Positions 1 to 7,150 of a DNA stretch of 18,169 nucleotides are shown one piece after another. The stretch comes from CAZFHZ01 sp964519015. Lineage in GTDB: Bacteria > Blakebacterota > Blakebacteria > Blakebacterales > CAYUVJ01. The notes under the pieces are model-generated. The model was not told where the DNA came from. It worked only from the letters and a program-made list of their open reading frames with translations, and made no database searches. Position numbers and translations under genes: made by a program. The stretch is taken from the NCBI GenBank assembly GCA_964519015.1, contig CAZFHZ010000069.1:1-18169 (forward strand), written 5' to 3'. Within the stretch, counting starts at the first letter, position 1. The number at the start of each line of letters is the position of its first letter.

Positions 1-125
1 CACGACCACTCGTCGCACGCTCCGCCGAGGAGTCCGGACAGATAGGCCAGGTCGTGGGTCCGCGGCGGCACCTCATCCACCTGGATCAGGGCGGCCTTCA
101 TAAGTTTCTCGACGCGCTGCTGGTC
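1..125 (-). pseudogene. HEPN-domain protein fragment (runs off left edge, broken at right)
   Basis: Read on the reverse strand from about 125 to 1, one frame gives QQRVEKLMKAALI, then VPPRTHDLAYLSGLLG. This matches in spacing the HEPN-domain signature QQAVEKxLKAxLxxxGxxPPxTHDLxxLL (HEPN proteins are often the toxin or ribonuclease half of MNT/HEPN pairs, or a helper domain). The frame has no stop, and the match continues to the window edge. Upstream of the QQ pair the same frame has no convincing HEPN N-terminus, because the DNA is by then bactofilin coding sequence on the other strand. The HEPN gene is therefore cut within its domain at about 117-125. It may be a true remnant or an assembly chimera. 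Family assignment is moderately sure from this short stretch; the biological status is uncertain. Confidence 0.5.
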
Positions 126-395
126 GGCAAGACCGGTGTCATCGAAGCCAGCATCAAGGTCAAGAGCGCCACCATCGGCGGCAAGGTCTCCGGCAACGTC
201 GAGGCCCAGGACGTGGTCGTGCTCGAGGGGAAATCGGTCCTGGTCGGGGACGTGACCACCCGCAAGCTGATCATCGAGGAGGGGGCCGTCTTCAACGGGA
301 CCTGTCACATGGAAGGGGAGGGCGTACCCAAGTCGGCGGCCACGTCTTCCGGCGCTCCGTCCGGGAGCCTCACCCCGGGTCCGGCCGGGCGCTGA
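54..395 (+). CDS. Bactofilin family cytoskeletal protein (5' part missing or chimeric)
   Basis: Bactofilins are small beta-helical proteins that polymerise without nucleotides and act as membrane-associated scaffolds for cell shape, wall synthesis or chromosome-partition machinery. The recognisable domain begins near position 117 with LLVGKTGVIEASIKVKSATI and continues through SGNVEA, the hydrophobic VVVLEG repeat and LIIEEGAVFNGTC. This is the typical right-handed beta-helix repeat with the conserved IEEGAVF(N/D)G ending, followed by a Ser/Pro/Gly-rich tail. The GTG at 54 is only the first usable start; the frame is open to the window edge, and residues before about 114 do not resemble bactofilin. 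Those bases instead match a HEPN gene on the opposite strand, so the true N-terminus is absent here. In many bacteria a bactofilin gene lies after parA-parB and before atpI, which fits the next gene. Confidence 0.75.
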   Translation: MGPRRHLIHLDQGGLHKFLDALLVGKTGVIEASIKVKSATIGGKVSGNVEAQDVVVLEGKSVLVGDVTTRKLIIEEGAVFNGTCHMEGEGVPKSAATSSGAPSGSLTPGPAGR

Positions 396-414
396 CCCGG
401 TCCCCGGCCCGCGC

Positions 415-840
415 GTGCCTGACCCCCTGCGGGAGGCCGTTCGACGGATCGTGGTCGGCGCCATGGGACTGAGCGCGGCCGCCTCCCTCCTGCTGGCCTT
501 CCTGGGCCGGGGCCGCGACGGCCTCGGCCTGCTCTGCGGAGCGACCGTCTCCGCGCTCAACTTCCTGGCCACCAGCCGCTTCCTGGGCCGGGTGCGCGAC
601 GCCGCCGGCGCCAGCGGCGGCGGAGGTACCCTGCCCGACCCTCGCGCGGTCTACGCCATCATCATGCGCTACCTGGCCATGGGTCTGGTGCTGGCCATCC
701 TGATCATAGGGGCCGGACTGCCGGCCCCGGCCACCATCTTCGGCGTGGCGGCCGTGCCCCTGACCCTCTACCTGTGGCCGATGGGCCTGCTGCTCACCGG
801 CCGCTGGCGTCCGCCGGGCCCCGACCGGCCCGAACCGTGA
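415..840 (+). CDS. atpI: AtpI-like F-ATP synthase accessory membrane protein
   Basis: This 141-residue protein has four predicted membrane segments at about residues 12-31, 36-56, 81-102 and 106-127. The pattern, length and the loop GATVSALNFLATSRF between helices 1 and 2 fit the ATP synthase subunit I family, which assists assembly of the c-ring and may carry Mg2+. The tail is Pro/Arg-rich. It starts with GTG 19 bp after the bactofilin stop; no clear Shine-Dalgarno sequence is visible, so translation may be coupled. The neighbouring bactofilin supports the call, since bactofilin-atpI-atpB is a common order. Here, however, atpB does not follow: the next 196 bp are non-coding with DnaA boxes, then hflX. 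The family call rests on topology, size and context, because AtpI sequences diverge strongly. Confidence 0.65.
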   Translation: MPDPLREAVRRIVVGAMGLSAAASLLLAFLGRGRDGLGLLCGATVSALNFLATSRFLGRVRDAAGASGGGGTLPDPRAVYAIIMRYLAMGLVLAILIIGAGLPAPATIFGVAAVPLTLYLWPMGLLLTGRWRPPGPDRPEP

Positions 841-906
841 CCCGGACCCGACCCGCTGCGGCCGGCCGGGGAGGGCAGGCGGCCGGGTCCGCCCCGGGGG
901 AGGGTG

Positions 907-1005
907 TGTGGATAAAGGGCACTAGCCTGTGGACAACTACGTAAGTGGTTGCATTGCTTGAACTTAACATGAGAATCTCACCGCTGGGTTCAGCGGTTAT
1001 CCACA
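907..1005. other. DnaA-box cluster; candidate replication origin element
   Basis: The gap between atpI and hflX has a perfect DnaA box in reverse orientation (TGTGGATAA, 907-915), a one-mismatch box in the same orientation (TGTGGACAA, 928-936), and a perfect forward box (TTATCCACA, 997-1005). The last box lies inside the inverted repeat CGGTTATCCACAACCG (994-1009). Between the second and third boxes, 937-980 is conspicuously AT-richer than the surrounding DNA, as expected of an unwinding region. The rest of 841-906 is GC-rich with no feature seen. Converging box orientation plus AT-rich DNA next to a bactofilin-atpI pair, often origin-proximal in bacteria, suggests oriC. A DnaA-regulated hflX promoter region is the alternative. 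Confidence 0.6.
980..997 (+). other. Hairpin in hflX leader
   Basis: ACCGCTG (980-986) and CAGCGGT (991-997) form a 7-bp perfect stem with the 4-nt loop GGTT. No T-tract follows, so it is not a standard intrinsic terminator. Its last base overlaps the forward DnaA box, so it could be an architectural part of the origin-like region or a leader structure of hflX mRNA. Confidence 0.4.
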
Positions 1006-1036
1006 ACCGCTTATCACTCGGAGGAGAGTGATCCGG

Positions 1037-2380
1037 ATGCCCCGTGCGCCCCAGCCGGTCGCCCCCGCCCACCGCCGGGAACGGGCCATCCTGGTGGGGG
1101 TGCACCTGGGCCGTGACGGGGAGCTGCCGGTGGAGGAGACCCTCGAGGAGCTGCTCCTGCTTTCCGACACCGCCGGGGCCGACGTGGTCGACCGACTGGT
1201 CCAGAACCGCTCCGGGCCCGATCCAGCCACCTTCGTCGGACGCGGTTTCGTCGAGCGGATCGGCCAACGGGCACGCGCGCTGGAGGCCGACCTGGTCATC
1301 TTCGACGACGACCTCTCCCCCAATCAGGTGCGCAATCTGGAGCAGGAGATCCCGGCCAAGGTGATCGACCGCTCCGGCCTCATCCTCGATATCTTCGCCG
1401 AGCGGGCCAAGAGCCGGGAGGCGATGACCCAGGTGGAACTGGCCCAGCTCGAGTACCTGCTCCCCCGCCTGACCCGCGCCTGGACCCACCTCTCGCGCCA
1501 GGTGGGGGGGATCGGGACCGGCCGCGGCCCCGGTGAGACCCAGCTCGAGACCGACCGGCGGCTGGTCCGGCGCCGGATCGGGGAACTCCACCGGGACCTC
1601 GAACGGATCGAACGCCAGCGCCAGACGCAGCGGGCCGGGCGGTGCGACTTCTTCCAGGCCACCCTGGTGGGCTACACCAACGCCGGCAAGTCCACCCTGC
1701 TCAACCGGCTGGCCGACGCCGACGTCTTCGTGGAGGACCGGCTCTTCGCCACCCTGGATGCCACCACCCGGGCGGTGGTGCTGCCGGGGGGCCCCCGGAT
1801 GCTGCTGACCGACACGGTCGGATTCATCCGCAAACTGCCGGCCGCGCTGATCGCCTCCTTCCGCAGTACCCTGGAGGAGGCGGTGGTGGCCGACCTGCTC
1901 GTGCATGTAGTGGACGTGAGCCACCCCTGGTTCGAGGACCACATCACCAGTGCCAACCGGATCCTGGACGAACTGGGGATCCTCCACCACCCCACCTTGA
2001 TGGTCTTCAACAAGCGCGACCGGACCGACGCGGAGGCCGAGCGGCGGGTGCGGGCGGCCTGGCCGGAAGCGGTTGTGGTGAGCGCGGTCACCGGGACGGG
2101 GATCCCCGACCTGGAAGCGGCCCTGGTGGAGCGGGTGCGCCAGCAGCAGGTCGTCCTGGCGGTGGAGGTCCCGGCCGGGCGCCCCGACCTGCGCAACCTG
2201 ATGCACGAGTCGGGCCGCATACTCGAGGAGTCGTGGCAGGAGGGAAGGGTCCGGCTGCGGTTGCGGACCAGCGCGATCCAGGCGGACCGGCTGAAGACCC
2301 GCTGCGCGGGGGTGGCGGGCCTGGTCTGGGAGCAGACCGCGGCCGCCCCGCCGCCCTCGGAGGTGGCCACCGATGTCTGA
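1037..2380 (+). CDS. hflX: GTPase HflX (ribosome-associated)
   Basis: HflX is a GTPase that binds the 50S subunit and splits stalled or stress-damaged 70S ribosomes. The 447-residue protein has the HflX N-terminal domain (about 15-200), with VGRG and the conserved GIGTGRGPGETQLETDRR near 157-175, preceded by a basic/coiled helical linker region. The G domain follows, with P-loop GYTNAGKS (212-219), G3 DTVGF (259-263), G4 NKRD (325-328) and the G5-like VSAVTGTG. A C-terminal region of about 70 residues ends in a Pro/Ala-rich tail. I chose ATG 1037 over the in-frame GTG at 1028, because GGAGGAG at 1020-1026 is correctly spaced for 1037 and almost touches 1028. It overlaps the next gene by 8 bp, so they are probably co-transcribed. 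The identification is firm. Confidence 0.95.
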   Translation: MPRAPQPVAPAHRRERAILVGVHLGRDGELPVEETLEELLLLSDTAGADVVDRLVQNRSGPDPATFVGRGFVERIGQRARALEADLVIFDDDLSPNQVRNLEQEIPAKVIDRSGLILDIFAERAKSREAMTQVELAQLEYLLPRLTRAWTHLSRQVGGIGTGRGPGETQLETDRRLVRRRIGELHRDLERIERQRQTQRAGRCDFFQATLVGYTNAGKSTLLNRLADADVFVEDRLFATLDATTRAVVLPGGPRMLLTDTVGFIRKLPAALIASFRSTLEEAVVADLLVHVVDVSHPWFEDHITSANRILDELGILHHPTLMVFNKRDRTDAEAERRVRAAWPEAVVVSAVTGTGIPDLEAALVERVRQQQVVLAVEVPAGRPDLRNLMHESGRILEESWQEGRVRLRLRTSAIQADRLKTRCAGVAGLVWEQTAAAPPPSEVATDV

Positions 2381-3296
2381 GCGTCCCTGGCCACCGCTGA
2401 ACCCCGACCGGCCCATCGTGCCGGAGGAATGGCCCCTGGCCTGCATCGGTCCGGGACGGGTCGGCAGTGCCCTCACGCGGGCCCTCTACTCCCTGGGCTG
2501 CCCGATCGTGGCGGTGGGAGGGGGGAGGGGGGAGTGGGCCGGCCGGCTGGCCGATGAGACCGGGGCGGAGGTGGTGAGTCCTCCCTGGACCGGCCTGGGA
2601 GCGCGGGTCCGCCTGGTGCTGGTGACCGTCCCCGACCGTTTCCTGAGCGAAGTGGCCGGCCGGCTCGGCCGGGAGGCAGGGCTGCGGGGGGGAAGCCTGC
2701 TGCTGCAGGCCTCGGCCACCGAACCGGCTGGGGTGCTCCGAGCGGCGGCGAGCGCCCCCGGGTGCGCCTGCCTCTCCTACCACCCCCTGCGCCCCTTCCC
2801 CGACCGGATGGGGGATCGCAGCACCTTCCGGGGGGTCTTCACTGCCCTGGAGGGGGATGAGCCGGGCCTGCGCTTCGGGGAGTGGCTGGCCGATTCCCTG
2901 GGTGCCCGGAGCGTTCGGATCGCAGCCGCCGACAAGGTCCTCTACCACGCCGCCGGGGTGATGAGCGCCACCGGACTGGTGGCTTTGGCCCGGGCGGCCG
3001 CCCAGATCGCCAGAGGGCTGGAGCTGCCGGAGGATTTCGTGGCGGCGGCGGTGGTGCCGGGGATGAAGGCCGCCCTGGAGGGGCTGGAACGGCACGGGCT
3101 GCCCCGGGCCCTGACCGGCCCGGTGATGCGGGGGGACGACGAGGTTGTGGCCCGCCACCTGGAGGCATTGCACCGGCTGGATCCCCGGCTGGCCGAACTC
3201 TACCGCGTCCTGCTGCGCCTCAACCTGGAGAACGCCGCCGAAGCGGGCCTGGATGAGGAGGGCATCGGGCGGCTACGGCGACTGCTGGAGGATTGA
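2373..3296 (+). CDS. Rossmann-fold and DUF2520 domain protein
   Basis: This 307-residue protein has an N-terminal NAD(P)-type Rossmann domain, shown by CIGPGRVGSAL at about 24-34 after a Pro-rich lead, and the DUF2520 C-terminal helical domain. The interdomain SYHPLRPF and the helical YHAAGVMSAT (about 193-202) are hallmark family motifs. Such proteins resemble 6-phosphogluconate dehydrogenase-like or ketopantoate reductase-like oxidoreductases, and in many genomes lie near pantothenate genes. No substrate is established for the family, and the HflX neighbour does not point to one. The ATG overlaps the end of hflX by 8 bp in another frame, consistent with translational coupling. Family call is confident; function is unknown. 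Confidence 0.85.
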   Translation: MSERPWPPLNPDRPIVPEEWPLACIGPGRVGSALTRALYSLGCPIVAVGGGRGEWAGRLADETGAEVVSPPWTGLGARVRLVLVTVPDRFLSEVAGRLGREAGLRGGSLLLQASATEPAGVLRAAASAPGCACLSYHPLRPFPDRMGDRSTFRGVFTALEGDEPGLRFGEWLADSLGARSVRIAAADKVLYHAAGVMSATGLVALARAAAQIARGLELPEDFVAAAVVPGMKAALEGLERHGLPRALTGPVMRGDDEVVARHLEALHRLDPRLAELYRVLLRLNLENAAEAGLDEEGIGRLRRLLED

Positions 3297-3297
3297 A

Positions 3298-3323
3298 CCG
3301 GTCGCCCGCCGGGATGGGACCGG
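3298..3323. terminator. Possible bidirectional terminator hairpin
   Basis: The 39-bp space between two convergent genes holds CCGGTC (3298-3303) paired with GACCGG (3318-3323), with an inner CCC/GGG pair. There is no T-tract on either strand, so intrinsic termination is only a possibility suggested by position. Confidence 0.3.
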
Positions 3324-3335
3324 CAGCGGCGGTGC

Positions 3336-6101
3336 TCAGAAGCGGAACCCGAAGCCCAGGTAGAGCCGTTCGTTGCGCCCCTCGCGGAAGCCGTAGGCCA
3401 CCTCGAGCGGACCCAGGATGCTGTCGATTGAAAGTTTGATCCCCACCCCGCTGCGCATGTCCCCCAGGGCGAACGAATCCGCCTCGGCCCAGCCACCTCC
3501 CCAGTCGTAGCGCAGCGAGACCACCAGCGGTGCCACCGGTCCCCACGGGATGCGGTAGCGGTACTCCCCGGAGAGGAGCAGGACCTGGCGGCCCCGGACC
3601 TGGTCGCGGGCATACCCGTAGAAGGAATCCATCCCCCCCAGGCGGTACCAGCGGACCGCCGGCAGGGTGTTGTCGGCAGTGCCAAAGAAGAGACGGGGAT
3701 GGAAGGTGCTGCGGCCGACCGTGAGGAAACTCTCCATGGCCAGCTGGAGCAGGACGTAGGAGATGCTGCCGTCGAGGGCGTCGGCGGCCGTCTCGTAGAT
3801 GAACTCCTGGCGGGTGCCGCGGGTGGGGAAGGGGATGCGGTCGCGCGTATCCACGATGCTGCGCAGCTCCAGTCCGCGGATTCGGTGGTAGGCGTCCTCG
3901 ATCGCGACCCCCTCCATGGTGACGGCCTGCACGTTCTCCAGCCGCAGCCCGAGCCGGAGCTGGCCCAGGCGCCGGACCTGCTGGCCGACGGCCAGCAGCA
4001 GGTCCCAGCCCGATTCCTGGTAGGTCCCGGAGCGGCGATCGCCGCTGTAGGCGTACACCTCCTCACGCCGCCAGCCCCCTTCGACCTGATAGGTCAGATA
4101 GGTCCGGAAGAGGCGGTCGAGGCGGGTATTGAACGAGATCCCCTCGCGGCGCACCCCGAGCAGGCCGCGCACTCCCAGTGTCCCGCCCAGTCCCATGAAG
4201 TTCTCGTCGGCGTACTCCAGGTAGCCTTCGGTCTGCTGCTCCTCCAGGTAGTGGAGGCCGAGCCGCACCCGGTCACTGGGGCGCTCGGTCACGCGCACCA
4301 GCACGTCGAGCCCGCCGGCCGGGTCGCGGGCCGGCTCGATGGTCACCCGCTCGAAGAGCCCGGTCCCGTAGATGTTCTCGATGGTCTGCTGGACGCTGAG
4401 AGCGCCGAAAGGCTCTCCCTCGTGGAAGGGGAGTTCCCGTCGCACCACCAGCGGGCGGGTCTGGACCAGTCCTTCGAAGCGGACGGTGCGCACGATCCCC
4501 TCGTCGACCACGAAGGTCAGCACCCCGCTCAGGGAATCGAACCGCACCTGGCGGACCACCGGCAGGGGGACCCCCCGGTCCCGGTAGTAGCGCTCGAGGG
4601 CGGCCACGTCGGTCGCCACGGTGCGCCGGTCGACCGGCTCCCCGGGGCGGGAGCGCAGGGCGCGACGCAGTTCCGGCGGGTCGTAAAGGGTGGTCCCTTC
4701 GAACCGGATCTCCCGCAGCTGGGGCCGACTGGTCAGGTCCACCTCCAGGTCGACCTCGACCGGCCGGCCGGCCAGGGTGTCGGCGTCGGGTGCGGCCAGC
4801 ACCCGCAGCACGTCGTCCTCCAGGGTGCCGTCGTCGAGCAACTGCAGGGCGGCCATGGCCAGGCCGCCGGGGTCGGTCACCCGCCCGAGGAGTCCCCCCT
4901 CGAGCAACTCGCGGGCCCGCGTCCGCTGGGCGGGGCTGCCCCCCCCCACGGTGACCGACCGGACCTGCAGGGCCGGTCCGTCCCCTTCATGCACTCCGTC
5001 GAGGCGCACCCGGTGGCGGGCGGAGGCACTCTGCTCCCAGCGGGCGATCGCCTCGCGGGCCGCCCGGTAGCCGGCGGTAACCAGGGTGTCGAGGAAGTCG
5101 AAATCGGTGGAGAGGTGACCCGGCAGCTCGGGGGCCACTACCAGGTCGGCCCGCTCCAGGGCCTGCTGCTTGGGGCCGAGCATGGTGATGCTCATAACCT
5201 GGTCGACCACCTCGAGCGGGTTGTTCAGCCGGTCGATGGGCCGCAGGGCGGCCGAGACGTCGGAGACGATGACCAGGTCGGCCCCCATGGCCACCACCTC
5301 GTCCACCGGGACGGCGTCCACCAGCCCGCCGTCCACCAGCAGGTGCCCGTTGAGGCGCACGGCCGAGAGCAGGACGGGGATGGCCGAGGAGGCGAGCATG
5401 GCCTGGGAGAGGCTGCCGGAGTCGAGGACCACCCGTTCGGCCGTCAGCAGGTCGGTGCAGACCGCCCGGAAGGGGACGCGCAACGCGTCGAAGTCACCGT
5501 CGGCCGTGTACTCCCCCCGGAAGGTCAGGTCGCTGAGCAGGCTGCTCATCCGCTGCCCGGTGATGTAGCTGGTGGGCAGGACCGGGCGGAGTCCCTCCAG
5601 GCGGAGCTGGAGGGTGTAGGTGGCCCGCTCCTCCTTCTGGCCCAGGAAGAGACTGGTCTGCTCCGGGGCGTCGGTGAAGAGCCCCCGCCAGTCGATGTGG
5701 GCGACCAGCTCGGCCAGCTCTCCCGGCGTGTAGCCGGAGGCGTAGAGGCCCCCCACGATCGCCCCGGCACTCACCCCGGCGACGTAGTCGGGCGCCAGTC
5801 CGGCCTCCTCCAGGGCCATCAGGGTGCCGACATGGGCCATCCCGCGCGAGCCGCCGCCGCTCAGGGCCAGGCCGATCCGGGGGTAGGCCGGCTCCCGGAA
5901 GGGGAGTCCCCGGGCGGGCCGGCGGGGGGGGTGGAAGGTGTAGAGGAGCACCCGGTCCCCCGACTGGGCCCGGCCCGGGACCGGCCCGGCCAGCAGGGCC
6001 GGGAGAGCCAGGAGAAGGGCGGAGAGCAGCCGGAAGCCCGGCCGGAGCGCGCACCGTGGAGACGGGTGCCGGCCGGCGGGATGTCGGGAGTTGCGCCTCA
6101 T
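3336..6101 (-). CDS. Patatin-like phospholipase with POTRA repeats and outer-membrane barrel (type Vd-like)
   Basis: This 921-residue outer-membrane protein joins a lipase to a BamA-type translocator, as in PlpD-like type Vd autotransporters. A signal peptide ends near GRAQ/SGD (about 46). The patatin domain (about 75-350) has the oxyanion loop SGGGSRG (81-87), nucleophile elbow GVSAG with Ser111, and catalytic Asp257 in VDGG. Between about 377 and 607 are two clear and one weaker POTRA-like repeat, the clear ones starting near RSRPQLREIRFEG and VRTVRFEG. The remainder is a surface-antigen barrel with the late loop LGGMDSFYGYARDQVRG and a C-terminal Phe. Expected activity is phospholipase A. 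ATG 6101 was preferred to GTG 6104; neither has a good ribosome-binding site. It is monocistronic and diverges from the PTS operon. Whether the lipase is released is unknown. Confidence 0.9.
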   Translation of the reverse strand: MRRNSRHPAGRHPSPRCALRPGFRLLSALLLALPALLAGPVPGRAQSGDRVLLYTFHPPRRPARGLPFREPAYPRIGLALSGGGSRGMAHVGTLMALEEAGLAPDYVAGVSAGAIVGGLYASGYTPGELAELVAHIDWRGLFTDAPEQTSLFLGQKEERATYTLQLRLEGLRPVLPTSYITGQRMSSLLSDLTFRGEYTADGDFDALRVPFRAVCTDLLTAERVVLDSGSLSQAMLASSAIPVLLSAVRLNGHLLVDGGLVDAVPVDEVVAMGADLVIVSDVSAALRPIDRLNNPLEVVDQVMSITMLGPKQQALERADLVVAPELPGHLSTDFDFLDTLVTAGYRAAREAIARWEQSASARHRVRLDGVHEGDGPALQVRSVTVGGGSPAQRTRARELLEGGLLGRVTDPGGLAMAALQLLDDGTLEDDVLRVLAAPDADTLAGRPVEVDLEVDLTSRPQLREIRFEGTTLYDPPELRRALRSRPGEPVDRRTVATDVAALERYYRDRGVPLPVVRQVRFDSLSGVLTFVVDEGIVRTVRFEGLVQTRPLVVRRELPFHEGEPFGALSVQQTIENIYGTGLFERVTIEPARDPAGGLDVLVRVTERPSDRVRLGLHYLEEQQTEGYLEYADENFMGLGGTLGVRGLLGVRREGISFNTRLDRLFRTYLTYQVEGGWRREEVYAYSGDRRSGTYQESGWDLLLAVGQQVRRLGQLRLGLRLENVQAVTMEGVAIEDAYHRIRGLELRSIVDTRDRIPFPTRGTRQEFIYETAADALDGSISYVLLQLAMESFLTVGRSTFHPRLFFGTADNTLPAVRWYRLGGMDSFYGYARDQVRGRQVLLLSGEYRYRIPWGPVAPLVVSLRYDWGGGWAEADSFALGDMRSGVGIKLSIDSILGPLEVAYGFREGRNERLYLGFGFRF

Positions 6102-6185
6102 CACAGGTCCAGGAAAGGGGGGACCGGAACGGGCGGCAAGCCGATTCGGACCCGGGCGGGACCCGACCGGGGAGAGTACTCCATC

Positions 6186-6214
6186 TTGTAGGGCGCCCGC
6201 CAGCGGGGTATCTT
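6186..6214 (+). promoter_or_regulatory. Putative promoter of PTS EIIA-vanZ-hisS-aspS operon
   Basis: TTGTAG (6186-6191) and TATCTT (6209-6214) are separated by 17 bp, placing a start near 6221 and a leader of about 44 nt. The -10 hexamer is identical to the one before arsR. The -35 matches consensus mainly at TTG. The rest of the divergent 163-bp region (6102-6264) shows no other element I can support. Confidence 0.5.
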
Positions 6215-6264
6215 CCCCTGTAACCAGTTGACGCCCCGAGGGCCCGCACCGAGCTTACGCGTAC

Positions 6265-6741
6265 ATGAGACTCACCGACATCCTCACCGACTCCCGCATC
6301 GACCTCGACCTGCAGGCCCAGGATAAGGACCAGGTCATCACCCGGCTGGTCGACCTGGTGGTCGCCGATGCCGGGCTCAAGGACCGGGAACCGCTCCTGA
6401 GAGCGGTCCGGGCCCGGGAACAGCTCATGAGCACCGGGGTGGGCAACGGGGTGGCCATCCCCCACGGCAAGACCAACGCCGTGGACCGGCTCATCGCCGC
6501 TTTCGGCCGCTGCGCCGATCCGGTCGAGTACGAAGCCCTGGACGGCCAGCCGGTCACCCTCGTCTTCCTGCTGGTCGGCCCCGAGGAGGCGGCGGGTCCC
6601 CATATCAAGGCCCTCAGCCGGATCTCCCGGCTCCTCAGCTACGAGGAGTTCCGCGTCCGCCTGGCCAACGCCCGCACTGCCGGCGAGGTCCTGAGCGCGA
6701 TCGCCGAGGAGGAGAAGCAGTACTTCGAGCTCAAGGGGTGA
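6265..6741 (+). CDS. PTS EIIA component, fructose/nitrogen (PtsN-like) type
   Basis: EIIA domains of this family accept a phosphate from HPr or NPr on a histidine and either pass it to a sugar permease or act as a regulator. The 158-residue protein is a single PTS_EIIA type-2 domain. The phosphorylation site is His67 in VGNGVAIPHGK, preceded by the usual RAREQLMSTG helix; a later VTLVFLLVGPEE strand is also typical. No EIIB, EIIC, HPr or EI gene is nearby, so a regulatory PtsN-like role is more likely than sugar uptake. It is first in an operon with a VanZ-like gene and two tRNA synthetases, with only 1 bp before the next start. No strong ribosome-binding site precedes ATG 6265. Confidence 0.9.
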   Translation: MRLTDILTDSRIDLDLQAQDKDQVITRLVDLVVADAGLKDREPLLRAVRAREQLMSTGVGNGVAIPHGKTNAVDRLIAAFGRCADPVEYEALDGQPVTLVFLLVGPEEAAGPHIKALSRISRLLSYEEFRVRLANARTAGEVLSAIAEEEKQYFELKG

Positions 6742-6742
6742 A

Positions 6743-7150
6743 GTGCTGACTCCTCTGCGCCGAGCCCCGGTGGCCTGGTTCCTGCTGGGCGTATGGGCGG
6801 CCGTGATCTGGTACGGGTCCTCGTTCAGCCTGGGGACCCGTTCGATCTTCACGCTCTTCGGCCTGGACAAACTGGCCCATCTGACGGAGTACGCCCTGCT
6901 CGGGCTGCTGGCCGCCCGGGCGGTCGCCCGCTCCTGGCCGTCGGCCACCGCCTGGACGGCGGGCCAGGGGGGAGTGGCCCTGGCCGGGCTCTGGGGCTGG
7001 CTGGACGAGATCCATCAATTCTACGTGCCGGGTCGTTCGACCGACCCGTTCGACCTGGCGGCCGACATCGCGGGAGCGGCGGCCGGCGCCTGGATCGCGC
7101 TGCGCCTGCTGCGAGCCGCGAAGGCCGGCCGACCCACGGATGGAGGATGA
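6743..7150 (+). CDS. VanZ-like integral membrane protein
   Basis: This 135-residue protein has about four hydrophobic segments and the signature residues of the VanZ-like family: DKLAHLTEYALLG in the second segment region, then DEIHQFYVPGRSTDPFDLAAD and the final AGAAAGAW helix. VanZ itself gives low-level teicoplanin resistance in enterococci, but most homologues are uncharacterised membrane proteins, so resistance should not be assumed. It starts with GTG 1 bp after the EIIA stop and overlaps the hisS start by an ATGA-type junction, so it is translationally embedded in the operon. The family call is strong; the function is unknown. Confidence 0.85.
   Translation: MLTPLRRAPVAWFLLGVWAAVIWYGSSFSLGTRSIFTLFGLDKLAHLTEYALLGLLAARAVARSWPSATAWTAGQGGVALAGLWGWLDEIHQFYVPGRSTDPFDLAADIAGAAAGAWIALRLLRAAKAGRPTDGG

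Noticed and set aside
949..986. hflX promoter with TTGCAT or TTGAAC as -35 and TAACAT as -10
   Set aside because: No combination gives a 16-18 bp spacer with both elements.
794..2476. 560-codon open frame on the minus strand
   Set aside because: It lies opposite hflX, whose GTPase motifs are all in place; no domain was recognised.
3699..6191. 830-codon open frame on the plus strand
   Set aside because: It is the shadow of the patatin-barrel gene, with no recognisable domain and a biased Gly/Val/His/Gln composition.
6228..6260. TTGACG at 6228-6233 as a promoter -35
   Set aside because: No acceptable -10 occurs 16-18 bp downstream; the TATCTT promoter just upstream is better.
6793..7149. N-terminal extension of HisRS by 118-119 codons
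   Set aside because: These bases encode the VanZ-like protein in another frame, and HisRS homology starts after ATG 7147/7150.
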